This document shows positions 42,752 through 45,597 of a stretch of DNA of 45,597 bases, one piece after another. Below the pieces are notes generated by a model. It was not told the origin of the DNA. It did no database searches and was given only the letters and a program-made list of their open reading frames with translations. The stretch spans positions 1 through 45,597 of the forward strand of contig CALKXI010000038.1 in NCBI GenBank assembly GCA_938003965.1, written 5' to 3'. The position numbers were made by a program, and so were the translations under genes. Source of the DNA: an uncultured Chlorobiales bacterium (lineage in GTDB: Bacteria; Bacteroidota; Chlorobiia; Chlorobiales; Thermochlorobacteraceae). Within the stretch, counting starts at the first letter, position 1; every line of letters starts with the position of its first letter.

Positions 42752-45597
42752 ATGCGCTATTTTTTTGCGTTGCTTACTGTGCTGTTGCTCTTCTTTCAGT
42801 CGCTTTTTGCACAGGACGGTTTGCAAGTTTTAAGCAAAGATGAAACCAGCCTTACCTTTTCATTCACACCTTTGTGGCAAGAAGTCGACACGATTGAATC
42901 CAACAATTTCCTTTACCAGCACTTTCATTTCAGAGGTGGCTCGCCAAGTTCAGAACGCATTGGATTGCCTGATGTGAGAACACTTTTCTTTCCGATTCTC
43001 GTCGGCTCTCCGAAACCCCCGCGCGTTGAAATTCTTTCTACTGAAAGCGTAACGATTTCAAACATCGACCTTGCCCCCACACCTTCGTTCGACAAAGACG
43101 GCAACGCCATATTTGAACGCGCACCAAACTACGACACTGCCCCGCTCCCAAAACTTGTCGAAGCCTCTACGCCTGAAATTGCACGTGGCTACTTCATCTC
43201 AACGATTGCCATAACCCCCATGCAATACAGCGCGAAGACAAAATCGCTTCAAAAGTTTTCCAAAATCGTGGCGCGTGTTTCCTTTGAGCGTTTTGCTTCA
43301 CCATCATTCTTTCAAAGTCGCCTTGCTCCGAAGTCCAGCGAGATATTCGCCCATCTTGTGAATTTTGATGTTGGAAAATCATGGAATATCCCTCCACTCC
43401 GCAATGCGACCACCGACACCGTTACACAAAGCGTTCTGCGTTCAGGACGGTTCTACAAGTTAGAACTGCGCGAAGAAGGCGTCTATCGCTTAGACCGTCA
43501 ATACCTTGAATCCATCGGAATCAATCCAAACACGATTGACCCGCGCAAACTGAAAATCTACTTCAACGGCGGCGATGAATTAGAGACGCGCGTCAATTCT
43601 GTCAAAATTCCTGACCTGCAAGAACAAGCCATTTTCGTTTCAGGCGAAGCTGATGGCTCTTTCGATTCAGGCGATTTCATTCTCTTTTATGCCAAAGCCA
43701 CACAAGGCTTGCGATTCAATTCAGCTACACAACAATTTTCGCACTACAACAATCACTTTACCAATTCATCGTTTGCCTTTCTTTCGCTCGATGGCGAAAA
43801 TGGCAAGCGTCTGTCGCTGGAGCCGTCGCTCCAAGAGCCGTCGCCGTTTGTGGCGCAATCGTTCCGCACACAAAGTTTCGTCGAGAACGACCGCGTTCAT
43901 TTCACGAACTTCGGAATTCATTTTTATGATGTTCCGCTGACTTCTTCTCGCCGAAATGCAACTTATACTTTACCAACGCCTTCGCTTGACGCTTCGCGCC
44001 CCGCCGCGCTTCGCGCGTTTTATGTGCTTGCCAGCAACTTACCTGAAACCTTTTCTCTTCGCTATGGCAACGTTGTTCTTTCGCAGTTCAGCACCTTTGG
44101 CAGCACTGTCGGTCCGTATCGTCCGGGCACCACTTTTTCCATGAATGTTAATTCGTTTCAAGCAACTGCTCAACCCAGTCAATCATTTTTGATTGAATTT
44201 TCGGGCAACAGCGCAACAGGTTCTCTTTATCCCGATTGGATTGAAGTTGACTATTGGCGACGCTTTGAGGCAGAAAACGGATTTTTATCTTTTAATTCTC
44301 TTGTTGGACTTTCAGCCGAGCAAGTCATAGAATATCGCTTATCAGGCTTTGCGCCGTCGCTCATGGTTTGGGACATCACTTCGGGCAAGATGATTTCAGG
44401 CATTTCTCCTGCGGGTGCGTTTCAACGCCAAGAATTGCCAAATGAATATCGCGAGTATATCGCCTTTGACAATTCCTACTCGTTCAAGCGTCCGATTTCG
44501 GCAACGCTGGTTGTGAATCAAAACATTCGCAGTCTCGTTGCACAAAGTCCTGAATACATTGTCATTTATCCGAAAGAGTATGAATCGGCGGCAACGCAGA
44601 TTTTCAATTATCGGCGCGACAACGCCCGCTGGGGCGCGCTTGCCTTGCGCTCGGCTATGGTTTCAACCGAACAAATCTACAACGAATTTTCAGGCGGCAA
44701 GCAAGATTTCACCGCAATTCGCAACTTCATCAAATTTCTTTACGACAACGCCCCCAACGCCGACCTGCGCCCGCAATATGTTTTGCTTTTAGGCGATGGC
44801 GATTGGGACTTTCGTAACCTTGTGGGGCGCACCTATCCGAAAGTGCCTGCCTTTGCTTCAACTGACCGTGTCAACGAACTTGCATCGTTCAACTGTTCGG
44901 ACGATTTTTTTGTCAGCGTTCAAGGCGAAGATTTCCGACCTGAATTAGCGATTGGTCGTTTGACGGTTCAATCCGCACGAGAAGCCGAATTTGCTGTTGA
45001 AAAAATCATCGGCTACGAAACCAACTCCGACTTTGGCGATTGGCGCAATCGGTTTGGATTAGTGGCTGATGATTATCCCAACGGCGCAATCCGCAATCCC
45101 GGACACGCCCGCGACCAATTCACACGCGATAGCGAATTTACCTTGCAACAAGCCCGCATTAGCGCGCCCTACATCGACCCCGTTAAACTTTACGCACCAT
45201 TCTACCGTCCCGAAAGTGTCGCAGGCGGCAGACGCTTTCCCGCGCTCTACAACGACATCATTAACCAGCTCAACAGCGGCTTGCTGATTATCAATTTTAT
45301 TGGACACGGCAACCCAAATGTGTGGACGGCAGAGCGCATCTTTGAGCCCTCGACTTCCCTGCGCTTGCTGAACAATCAACGCCGATTGACCTTCTGCATT
45401 ACCGCCACGTGCGACTTCGGCAGAGCCGACGACCCATTTTTCCAAAGCGGTGCGGAGCAAATGTTTATCACGCCCAACGGCGGTGCGGTTGGCTTATTTA
45501 CAACCTCACGCGCGATTTTAGTAACCAGCGGCTCAAACGCGCCCCCTGCACTTTTGCGCGAACTGTTAGCACGACAATCCGACGGCTTGGCTTCGCC
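42752..45597 (+). CDS. porU: PorU-like type IX secretion sortase, gingipain-family (C25); runs off the window
   Basis: An uninterrupted frame runs from the ATG at 42752 to the last base, 948 complete codons. A signal peptide (MRYFFALLTVLLLFFQSLFA-Q) is followed by a long beta-rich prodomain-like region (about 25-600). The C25 peptidase domain begins near PEYIVIYPKEY and includes YVLLLGDGDWDFRN, FIGHGNP (His852) and TATCDFGR (Cys887), the catalytic pair. PorU removes the C-terminal sorting domain of type IX cargo and attaches it to lipopolysaccharide at the cell surface. Its usual length is about 1,100-1,200 residues, so 150-250 are probably missing. A cargo C25 protease is the alternative. 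Confidence 0.88.
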   Translation, partial: MRYFFALLTVLLLFFQSLFAQDGLQVLSKDETSLTFSFTPLWQEVDTIESNNFLYQHFHFRGGSPSSERIGLPDVRTLFFPILVGSPKPPRVEILSTESVTISNIDLAPTPSFDKDGNAIFERAPNYDTAPLPKLVEASTPEIARGYFISTIAITPMQYSAKTKSLQKFSKIVARVSFERFASPSFFQSRLAPKSSEIFAHLVNFDVGKSWNIPPLRNATTDTVTQSVLRSGRFYKLELREEGVYRLDRQYLESIGINPNTIDPRKLKIYFNGGDELETRVNSVKIPDLQEQAIFVSGEADGSFDSGDFILFYAKATQGLRFNSATQQFSHYNNHFTNSSFAFLSLDGENGKRLSLEPSLQEPSPFVAQSFRTQSFVENDRVHFTNFGIHFYDVPLTSSRRNATYTLPTPSLDASRPAALRAFYVLASNLPETFSLRYGNVVLSQFSTFGSTVGPYRPGTTFSMNVNSFQATAQPSQSFLIEFSGNSATGSLYPDWIEVDYWRRFEAENGFLSFNSLVGLSAEQVIEYRLSGFAPSLMVWDITSGKMISGISPAGAFQRQELPNEYREYIAFDNSYSFKRPISATLVVNQNIRSLVAQSPEYIVIYPKEYESAATQIFNYRRDNARWGALALRSAMVSTEQIYNEFSGGKQDFTAIRNFIKFLYDNAPNADLRPQYVLLLGDGDWDFRNLVGRTYPKVPAFASTDRVNELASFNCSDDFFVSVQGEDFRPELAIGRLTVQSAREAEFAVEKIIGYETNSDFGDWRNRFGLVADDYPNGAIRNPGHARDQFTRDSEFTLQQARISAPYIDPVKLYAPFYRPESVAGGRRFPALYNDIINQLNSGLLIINFIGHGNPNVWTAERIFEPSTSLRLLNNQRRLTFCITATCDFGRADDPFFQSGAEQMFITPNGGAVGLFTTSRAILVTSGSNAPPALLRELLARQSDGLAS

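Overview
The window reads as a stretch of chromosome from a member of the Bacteroidota/Chlorobiota group. The indicators are a PorU-type sortase of the type IX secretion system, GWxTD-domain and DUF4412 proteins, an ileS gene followed by a DksA-like gene, a CarB encoded as a separate N-terminal half (known from green sulfur bacteria), a type 2 IleRS, and several promoters of the TTG-N19-TAnnTTTG kind used by the primary sigma factor of this group. The O2-requiring tryptophan 2,3-dioxygenase argues for an aerobic or facultative lifestyle. An aerobic Chlorobi-type organism is my best guess, but this is inference.

Layout. 1-4.6 kb: a structured repeat at the left edge, a barrel-like outer-membrane protein, a DUF4412 protein, an archaeal-type prolyl-tRNA synthetase, a DUF456 membrane protein and a membrane-anchored cyclic-nucleotide-binding (Popeye-like) protein. 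4.7-8.9 kb: a small basic protein, then a compact metal locus (MerC-like protein, small His/Cys secreted protein, TonB-dependent receptor, lipoprotein) behind a Fur/Zur-like inverted repeat. 9-11.8 kb: a membrane-anchored redoxin, a GWxTD protein with a single-domain response regulator, and a short unexplained transcription unit ending in a strong terminator. 11.8-17.3 kb: smpB, then leftward ppa - membrane protein - asnS - DASS transporter, a tiny basic protein, and surE. 17.4-22.5 kb: SET-domain protein, Gfo/Idh/MocA oxidoreductase, long-chain prenyl diphosphate synthase, membrane protein, tryptophan 2,3-dioxygenase, barrel protein. 22.6-27.8 kb: a collapsed hybrid histidine kinase, a quinoid-dihydropteridine-reductase-like SDR, a receiver-PAS-kinase that lacks the usual phospho-acceptor His, a class III sirtuin and purD. 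28-33.7 kb: mreB, two very short related single-TM proteins around a long palindrome, a lytic transglycosylase fused by a 4-bp overlap to a beta-propeller gene, hisC and an EEP-family phosphatase. 33.7-42.6 kb: DksA-like and ileS leftward; carB (N-terminal half), thiD, rsmI, panC and a membrane protein rightward; a small Cys-rich protein leftward. 42.7 kb to the end: porU, cut by the window edge.

Most of the window is core metabolism, translation and envelope biogenesis. I see no phage, IS element, CRISPR array, tRNA or rRNA. The parts that are not routine are the putative zinc locus with its operator, the minus-strand 90-nt unit upstream of the GWxTD gene, the decayed kinase next to an atypical kinase, the paired micro-membrane proteins, and the DksA-like protein with a histone-H1-like tail. 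None of these is proven to be a new system from sequence alone.
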